Of a DNA stretch of 64,000 nt, positions 1 to 10,422 are shown in pieces (the first letter of the stretch is position 1; each line of letters begins with the position of its first letter). The stretch is from Phlebopus portentosus (Eukaryota > Basidiomycota > Agaricomycetes > Boletales > Boletinellaceae). Below the pieces are notes generated by a model. That model made no database searches and was not told where the DNA came from. It saw nothing but the letters and a program-made list of their open reading frames with translations. The stretch is taken from the NCBI GenBank assembly GCA_037892935.1, contig JAYXKI010000015.1, forward strand, positions 496,001 through 560,000, read 5' to 3'. A program made the translations under genes and the position numbers.

Positions 1-321
1 ATGCCGATCCCCCCCGCCGATCATCAAATATCGCCGCACACCCTACCCTAGCCGTACCTACACCCATTAACAAATCCTCAACCTATATGCTACGACCTAC
101 ACCACCCTAGTTAACTACCAGGCGTCCCCGACTGGTTCTCGGACCGCCAAAAGCCCGCCGAATTGTATTTCCGATGTACCACTACCCCTGACTACAAGGC
201 CATTGTATCCATATCTGGTACTAGATCAAGATCATGATATGACGACACCTTCCATGATTAACCATTTAAACTTTACTTCCGAACTCCCTTCTAAATCGAA
301 GCTCGTCCCTCCGACGCCCCG
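1..321. other. GC/CCG-rich stretch, no gene seen
   Basis: The stretch is rich in CCGCC and CCTAC words. Short proline- and arginine-rich reading frames cross it on both strands, but they begin at non-ATG codons and show no domain. It may be the edge of the repeat that follows. Confidence 0.4.
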
Positions 322-690
322 CCTATATGAAACTCCTTCGCCCAGGCCCCCTTCTATTCGAAGATCGCTTCGCCCCACGCCGCTACAGGCCACCATACCC
401 GAACTACCGGCAAACCAGCCTCGCCACGAGCTTCCCATCCCACTCACTCGTCCTGCCGATGACCTGCCTATACGAAATTCCTTCGCCCAGGCCCCCATCC
501 CATTCGAAGTTCGCTTCGCCCCACGCCGCTACAGGCCACCATACCCGAACTACCGGCGAACCAGCCTCGCCGCTAGCCTCCTATCCCACTTACTCGTCCC
601 GCTGATGATCCGCCTACACGAAACACCTTTGCCTAGGCCCCCTTCCATTAGAACACTACTTCGGCTTTCGCCTATATTGGCCCCTACACT
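322..690. repeat. Tandem repeat, unit about 145 bp, roughly 2.5 copies
   Basis: Units begin with CCTAYAYGAAA near positions 322, 467 and 613, a period of 145-146 bp. Each unit carries a stretch reading TTCGCCCAGGCCCCC and, in the first two, a block CGCCCCACGCCGCTACAGGCC. The third unit is more diverged and fades near 690. The reading frames crossing it are proline-rich consequences of the repeat and I do not treat them as genes. Confidence 0.75.
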
Positions 691-760
691 ATAATACTGG
701 CAACTTCACCTCACCAAAAGCCGTCATACCCTCCGGCCAACCCGGAAAACACTCGCCGAA

Positions 761-770
761 AATATATAAA
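761..770 (+). promoter_or_regulatory. TATA-box-like promoter element
   Basis: AATATATAAA lies 76-85 bp upstream of the ATG at 846, a normal distance for a fungal TATA box plus a short 5' leader. The following leader is C-rich and has no ATG before 846. Confidence 0.5.
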
Positions 771-845
771 GCGGTCGGCGACCTACTCACCGCCCCCAAA
801 ACATCTACCCTACAGATTACGAATACCATCGGCGCTCCTTACAAC

Positions 846-1793
846 ATGCCCCAGCTGGTTCCCAGCCTCGCCGAAGCGTTTCCATTCGCACCGGCGACAC
901 CACTACTCCAAGTCCCGCACCCAGTCCACTTCCCCCGCCATGCCCAACACCTTTTAGATTTCAACTTCGCCCAATTAATCACACTTCCCGGGCACCCCAT
1001 GCTCCTGTACCCATGGCACCCTGATTACACCGCTCTACCAAATATTCTCATCGCCGCCCTTCGCAGTTTTCAGCACCTCTGCCCCGACACGGCGACTCTA
1101 ATCTTCCTGCTGTACATTTGGGCCTCGCCGGATGCCCAGCAACTCCTCTGTCAAGACCTATGCCTCTCCGGCAGAAACTGGGGATCATTTTGCGACCTCC
1201 TCGCTGACGCTTTTCCTGCGGCGATGCCGTTCCCCGCCAGACACGTCCCCGCGATGCTTCAGATCATCCCCGAACTCTTCGCCAGACACCATCTGACACC
1301 TGCCTACAAAGCGACACTCGTTTGCCGCATCCGAGAAACGCTCCGCATCGGCGGCGCCCTCACTACTATCCCCATAATTCTCGGCGCGCCTCTCGGCGAT
1401 GGCGTACTACCCAATGCCCCCCTCGCCATCCTCAGAGAAGGGCCTATTGCACTCGAAAATGCTGTCATTTACTCCGACGCCGCCTCAGAACTATCCCACA
1501 ATGCCATAATCCAAGTCTTACGCCTCTTCGACCAGCGCGGCGACGATGATATACGCGACTGCGCCGCCAACGTCATCGCCATTATACTCCAAGCACAACA
1601 GTATTCGCTCTCAGCAATCGCAGCCGCCCAGGACATCGAAGAGCACCTCGCCGAGCTTCGGGAATCCATTGAACATCACCCATACCTCAACAACGTACCT
1701 CAACAAGATGCGGCGGACAGAGCCAACCCTCCACCGCACACCGCCGCACCAATCCACGCTCCGCCGATGATCGATCTCACAACCGAAGACTAA
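846..1793 (+). CDS. Hypothetical protein, 315 aa, possible 3' ORF of a retroelement
   Basis: This is a single-exon frame from ATG 846 to TAA 1793 with a TATA box 80 bp upstream. I do not recognise the family. The protein is hydrophobic and alanine/leucine-rich in the first 200 residues, looks helical, and has no clear signal peptide or zinc motif. Its last residues read MIDLTTED, which resembles a SUMO-interaction motif of the I-D-L-T plus acidic type; that reading is inference. About 115 bp downstream comes a purine run (GAAGGAGA) directly followed by TGTAGTG, the usual layout of a polypurine tract and a 3' LTR. The gene could therefore be an accessory ORF at the 3' end of a retroelement whose body lies left of the window, or a host gene beside an LTR. 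Codon choice is strongly C-ending, unlike the gypsy elements to the right. Confidence 0.5.
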   Translation: MPQLVPSLAEAFPFAPATPLLQVPHPVHFPRHAQHLLDFNFAQLITLPGHPMLLYPWHPDYTALPNILIAALRSFQHLCPDTATLIFLLYIWASPDAQQLLCQDLCLSGRNWGSFCDLLADAFPAAMPFPARHVPAMLQIIPELFARHHLTPAYKATLVCRIRETLRIGGALTTIPIILGAPLGDGVLPNAPLAILREGPIALENAVIYSDAASELSHNAIIQVLRLFDQRGDDDIRDCAANVIAIILQAQQYSLSAIAAAQDIEEHLAELRESIEHHPYLNNVPQQDAADRANPPPHTAAPIHAPPMIDLTTED

Positions 1794-1910
1794 TCCAGGA
1801 GCAAGTCACAGACATACCACCCAGTTACATCACAACCCCCGCTCAACTTCGCCTAAAAACCTCCCCTACACTACCCAGCATTTTTTTTAATCATTTTTTT
1901 TACTTCGTCA

Positions 1911-2840
1911 GAAGGAGATGTAGTGCGCCGCACTAACCTGTACCGGTCCAGCGGCACAGGCCTGTAAGGGCTGTACTCCCCTATGCCATACCCAGGACAC
2001 CCTGCGTACTATTGTCAGCAAACCAGCCTTCGCTGCCGTTACCCTTAATACAGCCTGGTCAGCAGCCGCCGGACCTTCGGCGGCCTAGGAACAGCACCCA
2101 CGCCGCCGCCGCTGCCGATCATACGAACCGGCGGCGACGCCTCCACTCCTATCTTATGATCACCTTGTTCCCCCTTCGACCAAACCCTAGTTCCCCTTCT
2201 CCAGCCTCTCTCAAGAACGGTTCCGCCGAATCCAGTGACTCCAGGCTTCGGAAACGCTCGCACGGCGGCCGGACACGCTGCGGCGGATGTATATCGCGCC
2301 ATCGCGGAGGTGTATGCCCGCCGCCGCGCCGGCCGGGTGAACGATAGCCAATCTCAGGTCCACTTCTTTGATTGTTTCATATTCTTATCATCCCACATTG
2401 TACGCCAAGCACGGTAGCGCGCCCGGCGGCCGTCCGTATATTCCCCCTTTTAGTTTTATTCGACCCCTTGGCGTTTCAGATCCATATAGAGCGCACCCTG
2501 ACCGATCCGAACGGCCCCGACGTTCGACACGATGTACCAGCACTCCGCCGTTCCGATTGGGGCGCCCCTAGGTCTTGGTGGCTTGGCGGCGCATCTCAGC
2601 GGCGGCCCCCGCCGTCGCGGCGCGCCTGTCACGCCTCGCCGCCCGCCGCTTTTAGTGATATTTCTTATCAAGGACTCATAGTATATATAGAGAGCATGTA
2701 TCTATCCTAAAAAGCAGCAGATATACACTCTAGAACGCAGCTACCAGAGACCAGCCACAAGCAAAGAAGCCTCCTTCAAGAAACCAGTATATACAGAGAA
2801 CCAGACAGCCAGATCGGGCAAACTCCCGGTCACGTGCCCT
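1911..2840 (+). mobile_element. LTR-like sequence with polypurine tract; right edge uncertain
   Basis: A purine run (AGAAGGAGA, ending 1918) is followed by TGTAGTGCGCCGCAC at 1919, as at a polypurine tract/3' LTR junction. A TATA box (TATATATA, 2682-2689) sits about 760 bp inside, suitable for a U3 promoter, followed by an A-rich leader with repeated CCAGA words. No second copy lies in the window, so the right boundary (around 2840) and the LTR identity are inferred. No ORF in it is convincing. Confidence 0.4.
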
Positions 2841-2919
2841 CGCCGATCCTGTCCTGACGGCGTGGCCCCCGATCTCACAGGATAGAAGCTGCTGAGTTCA
2901 TTCGCCGCCCTGGTCATCT

Positions 2920-3255
2920 CCCTCCTGCGCAGCTGTCACTCGTCTAGTAATTGCTCCGGGGACTTCCCACTCATATCTGCATCGCCGTCCCTCTCTCTCT
3001 AGCCTCCGCCGCCGCTCGGTCCTGAACATTTGTGATTCTTCCTCAACGCCTCGACGCAGCCGTCACTCCTCTAGTAATCAATCCCGCGGTCTTCGATTTC
3101 TCCCTGCGCCTGACGCCCCTTTTGTGTTTCGTTGCCGCCGCTCGGTTCAGATCATTTGTGATTCTTCCTCAACGCCTCGACGCAGCCGTCACTCTTCTAG
3201 GCATCTGTTATACTTCCTCGACGCCTCGACGCAGCTGTCACTCTTCTTGTGTTCG
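2920..3255. repeat. Degenerate tandem repeat with CTCGACGCAGC-core units
   Basis: A phrase of the form TTGTGATTCTTCCTCAACGC, then CTCGACGCAGCYGTCACTC, recurs near 3030, 3155 and (shortened) 3208, with a weaker relative near 2928. Spacing is irregular (about 50-125 bp), so it is a degenerate array and not a clean satellite. Confidence 0.6.
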
Positions 3256-3841
3256 CCGCTACCGTCGGCGCCGGCGCCCCTTTTCGACTGAATCCAGTCT
3301 CCCACTTCTCGCCGCCTCTGCCGCCTCCGCGTCGTTCCACCGCCGACACTACTCCCCTTTCAAGTGGTGTCGACTCTCTCTCTCCCGCATCTTCTCTGTG
3401 TCATTCTGACGTCATCTCCCCGACTACCAGGCGGAATTGCACTGGTGCGAACCTCCGCCGGCGCCGCACCCAGTCCGCTGCTGCGACCCCTTCGCCGGTT
3501 CAGTCGGACTCGGCGATCCCTATACAGCCGTCGAGGCCCGGATCGCCACGGCAAGTTATTCGAAGGCGCGTCGGATCTGCCTAACGGCCAGATCCTTGTG
3601 CATCTGAGCTGAGTGTCGCTTCTGAAAGCCTGTAGGTAGTCTGTAGATCTGATAGGACCTCCCCTTTTTCCTCTCGACACCTTTGACATCGCCTCCCTGT
3701 GGTCGAACGCCGCCGCCGCCGCCTTTGTCCCTATCTAGGAGAGTCTGATAGTCTACACCGGTTCCTTGTTATTGCCCTTCTGTTCCTATTTTCGATGCAT
3801 CAAATATTCACAAAGTACTCGTGGAAATAGTCATGTATGAG
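3256..3841. other. Pyrimidine/CCG-rich non-coding stretch
   Basis: Dense CGCCG and TCTC words; reading frames here are short, overlap on both strands and look compositional. I see no domain, splice pattern or repeat partner elsewhere in the window. Confidence 0.4.
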
Positions 3842-4120
3842 CTACAGGTCCCAAGCTAATGCGATATTCGTCGTTCGCGGGGACGCACGTTGCACCAACA
3901 ACACGGTCCGACTCATCACCAACACATCGATCCCAGGCTTCGTTGCCAATGAAGTTTTGCGCATAAAATCACGATGAGGTTTGCGTGTACCGCCCATCAG
4001 ATCATACTTTGGATACAACCAACGACGGGGCTCACAAGATTGTCCCAGCAATAGTCCACAGCACTGTTCTGAAGGTTTACGAACGAGAGCGAACAGGTTC
4101 TCAAAGTGAAGATCTGACAT
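3842..4120 (-). CDS. Hypothetical 92-aa ORF, possibly a gene fragment
   Basis: The frame starts at an ATG (4120, minus strand) and stops at 3842. The first 65 residues look protein-like (aromatic and charged residues mixed, two adjacent cysteines), but I do not recognise a family and there are no flanking exons I can justify. It sits between the GC-rich left segment and the hairpin/MITE cluster. It may be a remnant of a host gene cut by repeat insertion or a chance ORF. Confidence 0.2.
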   Translation of the reverse strand: MSDLHFENLFALVRKPSEQCCGLLLGQSCEPRRWLYPKYDLMGGTRKPHRDFMRKTSLATKPGIDVLVMSRTVLLVQRASPRTTNIALAWDL

Positions 4121-4142
4121 CTAGTTATGAATTTATTCCAGT

Positions 4143-4236
4143 TTTACTGCCTTTTTCATATGTATTGTCACTCGCGACTTCTGTGACAAAAATCACAGAA
4201 GTCGCGAGTGACAATACATATGAAAAAGGCAGTAAA
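4143..4236. repeat. Perfect 44-bp inverted repeat with 6-nt loop
   Basis: Bases 4143-4186 are exactly the reverse complement of 4193-4236; the loop is CAAAAA. A transcript from either strand would fold into an uninterrupted 44-bp stem. It lies 33 bp before the hAT-type MITE and shares no sequence with that element's termini, so it is a separate structure. No target-site duplication is evident at its edges. Confidence 0.9.
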
Positions 4237-4269
4237 TAACAGCCTGCCTGCTGTGAGTTCTATGTTCTC

Positions 4270-4902
4270 TAGGGCTCTGCGCGTATCGTATATGATACGC
4301 GCGTATATTTTCAGCTTCATACACATACGGTCGTATAAAATACGCACGTATATATGTCTTTGAAGCAAGATACGCATACGCACGTATAATATACGGCGTA
4401 TACGGCGTATACAGGACCACACTGACTAACATGATATTTTGACCATTACATCTCATCTTCGAGCCTCAAAAATACTTACATGATATTCCTTGACTTAAGA
4501 CAACTAATACAAGTATCAATAAACTTACAAGAGCAAGCAGCGAGGGGGGTCGGGAACCACAACTAAAGTCAGTCATAATTCCTACGCCTCAGCACCAAGC
4601 AGCAGCCCCTGATACCGTACCAAACCCAGTAATCAGTTGTTGAGACTGGGATCCAACACTAAATGTTTTGATGAGTAGTTGTTCATTTCGGTAGAAGCGG
4701 GGCTGATTTTAATTTAAATCCAGGTTTTCTTACTGGTTTCAGACCCCGAAAATATACGCGCGTATACGGCATATACGCGAAAATTTCTGAAACTATATAC
4801 GCATACGAGCGTATATTTCGACTGCTCGAGCTGATACGTATACGGGCATATAGTGTATACGCCGTATCGTATTCGCTATATATGATACGCTGCGGAACCC
4901 TA
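4270..4902. mobile_element. Non-autonomous hAT-type element (MITE), copy 1, 633 bp
   Basis: The termini are TAGGGCTCTGCGCGTATC and, reverse-complemented from the other end, TAGGGTTCCGCAGCGTATC: imperfect terminal inverted repeats of about 17-19 bp starting TAGGG. The element is flanked by an exact 8-bp direct repeat ATGTTCTC (4262-4269 and 4903-4910), the duplication size of hAT transposases. Both subterminal regions are crowded with TATACG/CGTATA words, resembling hAT transposase-binding subterminal motifs. There is no transposase ORF. A second, decayed copy lies at 53978-56436. Confidence 0.88.
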
Positions 4903-4914
4903 ATGTTCTCCGAC

Positions 4915-5133
4915 TCCTTTTGTGCGCTCTGGACACTCTTCACGCACCCGCACACACTGTATGCCCTCTCTGCGCCCTCTCTGCACCCGCTATGTGCCTC
5001 CAGCGTGCCCTTACAGTGCCCACAGTGTGCCCCCATCCCGCCCGCAGTTCACCCTCTCTCTGCCCCCCATGCGCCCACAACATGCCCACTGTGCACCCTC
5101 ATCGCGCCCGCTCATCGCCCGCTCATCGTGTAA
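4915..5133. repeat. Low-complexity TGCGCCC/TGTGCCC-type degenerate repeat
   Basis: Words such as CTCTCTGC, GTGCCC and GCGCCC recur irregularly, which gives long but meaningless frames in several phases. No fixed period. It has no partner near CRN copy 2. Confidence 0.55.
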
Positions 5134-5462
5134 ATTATCATTGACATTGATATACAGAATGATATTTCAAATAACAGACACTTTGATATTGAAAATATCA
5201 TCAAAAAAATATCTACCTCAATGATATTCTTTGCTGATAAAGAAAATATCAATTTAGATTTCTATATCCATATCGATCACGATGATATAATAAATATCAT
5301 CATCAAAGAAATGCGGCATGATATTGAATATATAAACTAGGTTTAGATGCATGTGTATATTTTTAATATCCTGAATGGAGATATTCATACTTATATAATG
5401 CATATCAAATTCAATTTCCGATCATTTATCATCACCTAAAAAATACTAAATTGCCCGTAGTG
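5134..5462. other. AT-rich spacer dense in GATAT/ATATC words
   Basis: About 15 GATAT or ATATC occurrences fall in 320 bp, many as TGATATT or AATATCA, so short hairpins are abundant. There is no coding frame. It lies just 3' of CRN gene copy 1, up to the point where the CRN duplication starts. It might be a decayed MITE or a 3' flanking region. Confidence 0.4.
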
Positions 5463-7803
5463 AGAATCACAATTAATTTCGCAAACTCGCATAAAGTTCC
5501 TCAGTGTTGACTCCTAAGACGTACTGGGCAATCCTTCTTTTCCATGTATCTGCTTCAGAAGCAGGTGCCCATGGCTGCTCAGTGAGACCACTTGCCTCAT
5601 CCTCGGGAACAATAAATATGTACCTCCATTTCAAATCACTGAGGTGATTGATCTCCCACAGCGCTTTCACGAAACCTGTCTTGATCGGGTGATCAACGGA
5701 GACGGTGAACTGGAATAAGACAACCTCGGTAGCGTGGCCTTCGGTGTCTACCGTCACAGCGAAGGAATCAACGCCCGCCAATCTTGAAGACAGAGGACGA
5801 TAGTACTTGGTTGTATCTATGTTTTCAATCTTGCCGAAGTCAAAGGTCTTGTCAAGATGCGACAAGTTGAGGGCCACCGTTTCTCCCGGAAAAGATAACG
5901 AGGCCGCGGTAAGCAGCGACTTGCACGCTCTGAGCAGCCATCTATGCCCCGCCCCTTCAAATAGCAGTCCGGCGGCGGTCCGTGTGCCCTGATGTCTCAT
6001 GAGAGTTTCATAGCTGCGCTGCATCTCGGACGCTATCTCGATCTCCGCCTGCTCTATAATCAACTCCAAGATGGCTTGCGAAATGATGCTGCCCGATGGA
6101 ATACTTCGATCATACCGCGCAGATTGCGGATCTCTCATGGGATTTATTTCGACCAAGAAACTGCTGACGTCGTCTTTGAACTCTACGTCCGTCGGCTTGA
6201 ACAAGTCTTTCGCATTAGCCTGTCGGATGGCTCGTGTTGTCTTGGATGAGAGTGTTGTTTCTTTCATTGCAAGAAGATGTCTCGCTGATCCTCCATATTT
6301 CAGGAAGGCCTTGCGCCATTCATCGTCCGAGCGATTTGTAACAGCCATACCGCTGAAATTATATCACTACGCGGCAAATTTCCTAAATAAAGAGTGTTCG
6401 TACCGGGATATGTACATCTCTTCCCATCCCCACGTCTTCATAATATACGTCTCCGGTTGGGTTTCCTTCTCCCATTCTTTCCACCGGCTATTTTTGGGAG
6501 AGGATGCCACAACAATATGCCAGTTTCGCATCTCATATGGCCTGGGCTGATTATTGTTCAGATCGTACAGAATAAGAGCATCTCTGTCACGATCATCGGT
6601 AACCTTTAACCCAGCAGCGGCGATGGTTTTAAAGGGAATCCAAAAAGCACCATCATCTTGGAACAAATAGCGACTCGTGTCTGACCAAGAGACGATGGTG
6701 CGTTTTCCACTGGAAAGACGCTTCAGGAGGCAATACGTCAAGTATACCGTTTTCCCTGGTCATGAAAATCAGACGACCAATTAGCAGAAAGTAAGTGCGA
6801 CGCACCAATTCCTGGTTGTCCTATGAGCAACACACGTGACGTCTTGCTTTTATCCGCAGACGCCAGGAATGAATCAAGCTCCTCGTATTCCTTGCGTATC
6901 AGAAACCGCGGCATAACCAGATTGGATAGACCCGCGGACCAACCTTCGAGCTTGGTCAGGTCGAGAAATCGGCCAACCGGCTCCGTACCCTCCGCCTGCT
7001 CATCAGAGATAGAGAGCTCGAGGCTAGGGACGCGATAAGTGCCTTCAACAATCAGGTCCGCGAGGTTCCCTTTTTTCCAAAGGCCTACATACAGCAAATA
7101 TCGTAGTCTGTGTTCTGTGTTTGTTTCAGAATCGTCCAAGCGCAAAACTAAATAGCACAAATGGAAGTCAGAGACGTGTCAGCTTAGATTTTGTCGTAAT
7201 ACTGACTTTCGCTATCTCGAGTGATTTCAGTAACCGATCCATCACTTCTCGGGCGTTTGGAAGGGATGGTCGTAGCCAGTTGCGGTTCTACCACCAGCAT
7301 GAGCGGCACAGAGCTAGATACCAATTTGAAAAGAGGAAGAAGCACGACGCACCGGGAACCTCGATAAATAGTATCTCGCCTTTGAATTGTTCCACCCCCT
7401 GCATCGAATTGAGCTTCTTGACATTCTCCTTGTCGCGGGAGAAGACCTCGTTGAGTCGGTCATTAAAGTTGTCGGGGTCTATTTTCGCCAAAGTGAACTC
7501 GGAGTCCGTGCATCTCCACACGGTGAGCCTTGCAGGAACGACGTGCTCGAGGACATCTGGCCGCTTCTCCTTGACCTTCTCTGTCAAGTCTTCAATGCAT
7601 GCGTCAGGGCCGACGATGACGGAAAAGGCATTTCCGAAGGCAGCCTTCTTCTCGTGGTCGATAAGGAGGCACCAGACTCTGTGATCCGACATGCTGACGT
7701 CGAGGTGGTTGTCGTGGCTAGTGGCAGAAACGAGTTGGTGGCTGCATGCTCGTAGGTTCAGTTCACATGACGGGCCTTGGCATCAGTCACACGACTCCCA
7801 CGA
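5463..7803. repeat. Segmental duplication, left copy (partner 57930-60271)
   Basis: From 5463 to 7367 the sequence matches 57930-59834 with a constant offset of 52467 and no difference seen by eye (1905 bp, introns included). From 7368 to 7692 (exon 1) the copies are colinear but differ at many sites. From 7693 to about 7803 they are again nearly identical (one indel, one substitution noticed). Homology begins only 10 bp past the CRN stop codon. Confidence 0.88.
5473..7692 (-). CDS. Crinkler (CRN)-like protein, copy 1, five exons, 664 aa
   Basis: Model (minus strand): 7692-7353, 7287-7207, 7147-6806, 6755-6404, 6352-5473. The four introns are 65, 59, 50 and 51 nt with GT-AG borders, and every junction keeps frame. 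Exon 1 encodes a CRN-type N-terminal domain (start MSDHRVWCLLID, then an FG..F.V.V segment and LTVWRC near residue 60). Residues 250-257 form a Walker A motif, GQPGIGKT, created by splicing intron 3. The C-terminal third has the order seen in CRN nuclease-like domains of the PD-(D/E)xK type: GLLFE (E504), VDSF (D567), FQFT (Q586), then H593 and K596. CRN proteins are nucleus-directed effector or conflict proteins in oomycetes and fungi; activity here is not shown. No classical signal peptide is visible. Copy 2 at 57940-60159 shares everything but exon 1. Confidence 0.8.
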
Positions 7804-8535
7804 GCACCAATCTACAGCACTAGGGGTGGTGATCCGCAAATGTCCAACGTCGCCGCGTGACGCTGTTTTTCCGGCGGAGATCAAATAGCTACTTGTTTTG
7901 GTAGCATTTGTAATTTACGTGTCCCCGGTTTCTTTGAATCTGTCGTCTCGTCAATCTGAGATAATCTACCATGGAAATGCATGTAAATCTCAAACCCCCG
8001 ATGATCTGCAACGAACCTAAATTTTCACTCGGCTGGTATATCTCGTGGAATTCTAGTCTATGAAGCTTTCTCCTCAGTCCTCAACGTCCATCTAAAGTGG
8101 ATTATCCACTTATGTTCCACAACCGGTACTAGTGCACCAATGTGTACTGGGATTGACCAGACAAGACGTTCCAGAGGAGTGATCGTACCAACTAGTTGAA
8201 CTTGAGTTGACTGCTGAACATTCATAATGCCATGCATAGTCTGCATACGAGATGCTAATGACGCATTGTGCACCTCGTAGAGCTTGAGAAGGGCATTGCT
8301 CGACTAACATGCAGATGAGATCCGAGCTGACATTAATGAAGAAAGTATGGACAATGGTAGGCTTTGCTATGACTGACTAGATTCCGGATTCCGTTATTGT
8401 ACTACTGTACCGGTCCAACACCGAAAGGAGTGCCACTTTCCTGTCATCTTTCCTTCCCAAATCCTTATTTGGAGGAATATTCGGTATGGTATCGTTTATT
8501 CTTCTGAGCTTATCCAGCTGATCTTTAAGCTCAGA
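7804..8535. other. No clear gene; flank between CRN copy 1 and a decayed gene
   Basis: After the duplication ends, 7804-8060 holds nothing I recognise. From about 8060 to 8535 the minus strand looks like the stop-riddled 3' continuation of the decayed gene to the right. A TAGGGG word at 7822 resembles a MITE terminus, but no inverted partner was found. Confidence 0.3.
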
Positions 8536-9373
8536 TGCTGTCATTTTGTTCACATGGCTTCGGTCAAATACAACAGCAAGTCCTTGGAGCTCCTCATCTC
8601 ATCTCCTAACTCTTGTGTCCTATTCATCTCGTTTTCATTTTTTTACTTTTGCTTCTTCTTTGTGCTGTTCTGCTATCTCTCTGCTTTGCTTCCTATCTAC
8701 TCCTATCTGGTCTTCTGTACGTGCCTCCTTTCTCAAAAATGCCTAGACTTCTTCAGCAGAAAGGTACATCTTGATAAATTCTTCCATTTCATTCCTTTGG
8801 TATCTAAATAGTGAATTGAACAGGGTAAGTGAAGCATGTGGATTCTTGCACGCAAACACCCTGTATGAGCTAAGTGCCCCTTCATTCACGTCATTTGTGG
8901 ATGGTACCCAGGCCAAGTTTTTCTCAGCTTCAGTGAGTGTTACAACCATCCCGTCCTCATGAAATTCTGATGAGAATTATTCCCATGTATATAAGGCCCT
9001 CCTAAGAAAGGCCTTGAAAAGGTCCTTCAGTTTGGGGAGCCTATCCATGGTAATGTGTACTTGAATCGCTTTGACTGTATCAGGGCAGTTCCAGGACTCA
9101 TTTCCGCCCATAACGGCCTCTTCAGGGTGCATAGTAGCTGCAAGAATGATGTCCAGATCATCAATCAACTTTCTTATATGTGCCTTCACCTGTATAAATA
9201 TGCAAGACTCGAGTAAGCATCTATACAATAGATCCTAGCTGAGTATAGTCTCACCTTTTGCAGTAGAGTGTCGAGTTTCAGTCCATTTGAGTCTTCTAGA
9301 TCACTCCCTTGAATTGACTCGATGTATAGAATGGAAACAGCCTTGCAGTATAATGCCTGACAGGCAAGTTCAG
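8536..9373 (-). pseudogene. Decayed hypothetical gene, 3' part
   Basis: Three minus-strand segments (about 9370-9248, 9189-8977 and 8949-8743) join as one protein. They are linked by a probable intron (GTGAG at about 9255 to CAG at 9190) and by a reading frame broken by a stop near 8977 and again near 8743. The segment after the first stop includes WVPSTNDVNEGAL, which resembles a repeated hypothetical family I recall from mushroom-forming fungi; I cannot name a function. Charged, coiled-coil-like sequence with more stops follows to about 8536. The 5' end is cut by the gypsy LTR starting at 9374. Confidence 0.5.
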
Positions 9374-9833
9374 TGTTAGGCGGATGGCTCAAGGGCTGAG
9401 TCGAGGCAGGCTAATACAATAACAAACAAGCGTAGATGAGGTAATCCTAAGCACATCGCTCTGGTTGAGACAGCTAAGATAGAACTTAAGTCTAGACCGT
9501 CGAACACTATGTCGGAGTGAAGGTAAGTAGAATTCAATAAACTATTAATACAAGAGTAGATACCTATGTTGGAGTGAAGGTAAGTAGAATAGAAAGACAA
9601 GGAACAAAAGAGTCAAACTATCTACTTATATAGACTTCAAGCATGGGAAAGGTCTACTCTAATGGGAAGTCACATGACGAAGGAATGGGGTGATTAGTGA
9701 GCGTGATAGAACATTGTGGAATGTTCTGGCGAATGGATGAATAAGCACATAGGAAAAAGAAAAGAAAAGAAAAAGAATATTAAAATAAATGATGATGTAA
9801 GAAAGGAAAAGGAAAAGTGTTTGAGTCCTTACA
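9374..9833 (-). repeat. 3' LTR of gypsy G1 (460 bp) with adjacent polypurine tract
   Basis: On the minus strand the LTR begins TGTAAGGACTC and ends CCTAACA, with TG...CA ends. The tract just upstream on the minus strand (9834-9850) is a G-run preceded by AA, a typical polypurine primer. It resembles the LTRs at 60819, 61966 and 63243, and contains the recurring AAGGTAAGTAGAAT block seen in that family. Confidence 0.85.
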
Positions 9834-9997
9834 TCACCCCCCCCCTTCAAGGTTGGGCATCCCGACCAACCACACAAGCCTTCTAACGATGTGAATTTGT
9901 ACAGTGTTCACAAGCTTTGTTGGGGTATTATTAACTTTCTCAGAGCTCCCAGATGTTTGTGGTAGAACTCTTGAATTGATTCCTGTGCATTATCCTT

Positions 9998-10417
9998 TGT
10001 TAGGCGGCGAGACTAACAAGCGTCGATCTTGAGGTGGCCAACACAAACAACAAACAACAAGCTAAACGCGAGTTGCTGGGCTATACGCACGCTATGTCAC
10101 AGTGAAGGTAAGTAGAATTCAGTAAACTAATAATACAAGAGTAGATACCTATGTCGCAGTGAAGGTAAGTAGAATAGAAAGACAAGGAACGAAAGAGTCA
10201 AACTATCTACTTATATAGACTTCGAGCATGGGAAAGGTCTACTCTAATGGGAAGTCACATGATAAGGAATGTGATGATTAGTGAGTGTGATAGAACATTG
10301 TGGAATGTTCCAGCAAATGGATGAATAAGCGCACAAGAAAAATAAAAGAAAAGGAAAAAGAATATTAAAATAAATGATGATGTAAGAAAAGAAAAGGAAA
10401 ATGTTCAAGTCCTTACA
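9998..10417 (-). mobile_element. Solo LTR (420 bp) inserted in G1
   Basis: TG...CA ends are flanked by an exact 5-bp duplication TCCTT (9993-9997 and 10418-10422). Internal sequence is absent, so it is a solo LTR left by LTR-LTR recombination. It is closest to the LTR at 63243-63661 (shared opening TGTTAGGCGGCGAGACTAAC read on the plus strand). It interrupts the C-terminal end of the G1 integrase/chromodomain frame. Confidence 0.88.
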
Positions 10418-10422
10418 TCCTT

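Noticed and set aside
203..694. 163-codon proline/arginine-rich frame, and its antisense partner
   Set aside because: Starts at TTG, made of the 145-bp tandem repeat; composition explains both frames.
4270..4902. The MITEs near both CRN genes as part of one duplicated unit
   Set aside because: Different distances, unrelated spacers, and much greater divergence than the CRN copies.
7121..7684. Plus-strand frames across the CRN genes
   Set aside because: They run opposite the five-exon CRN model, cross its introns and show no domain.
7822..7850. TAGGGGTGGTGATCC as a hAT-type terminus
   Set aside because: No inverted partner or 8-bp duplication found within the following kilobases.
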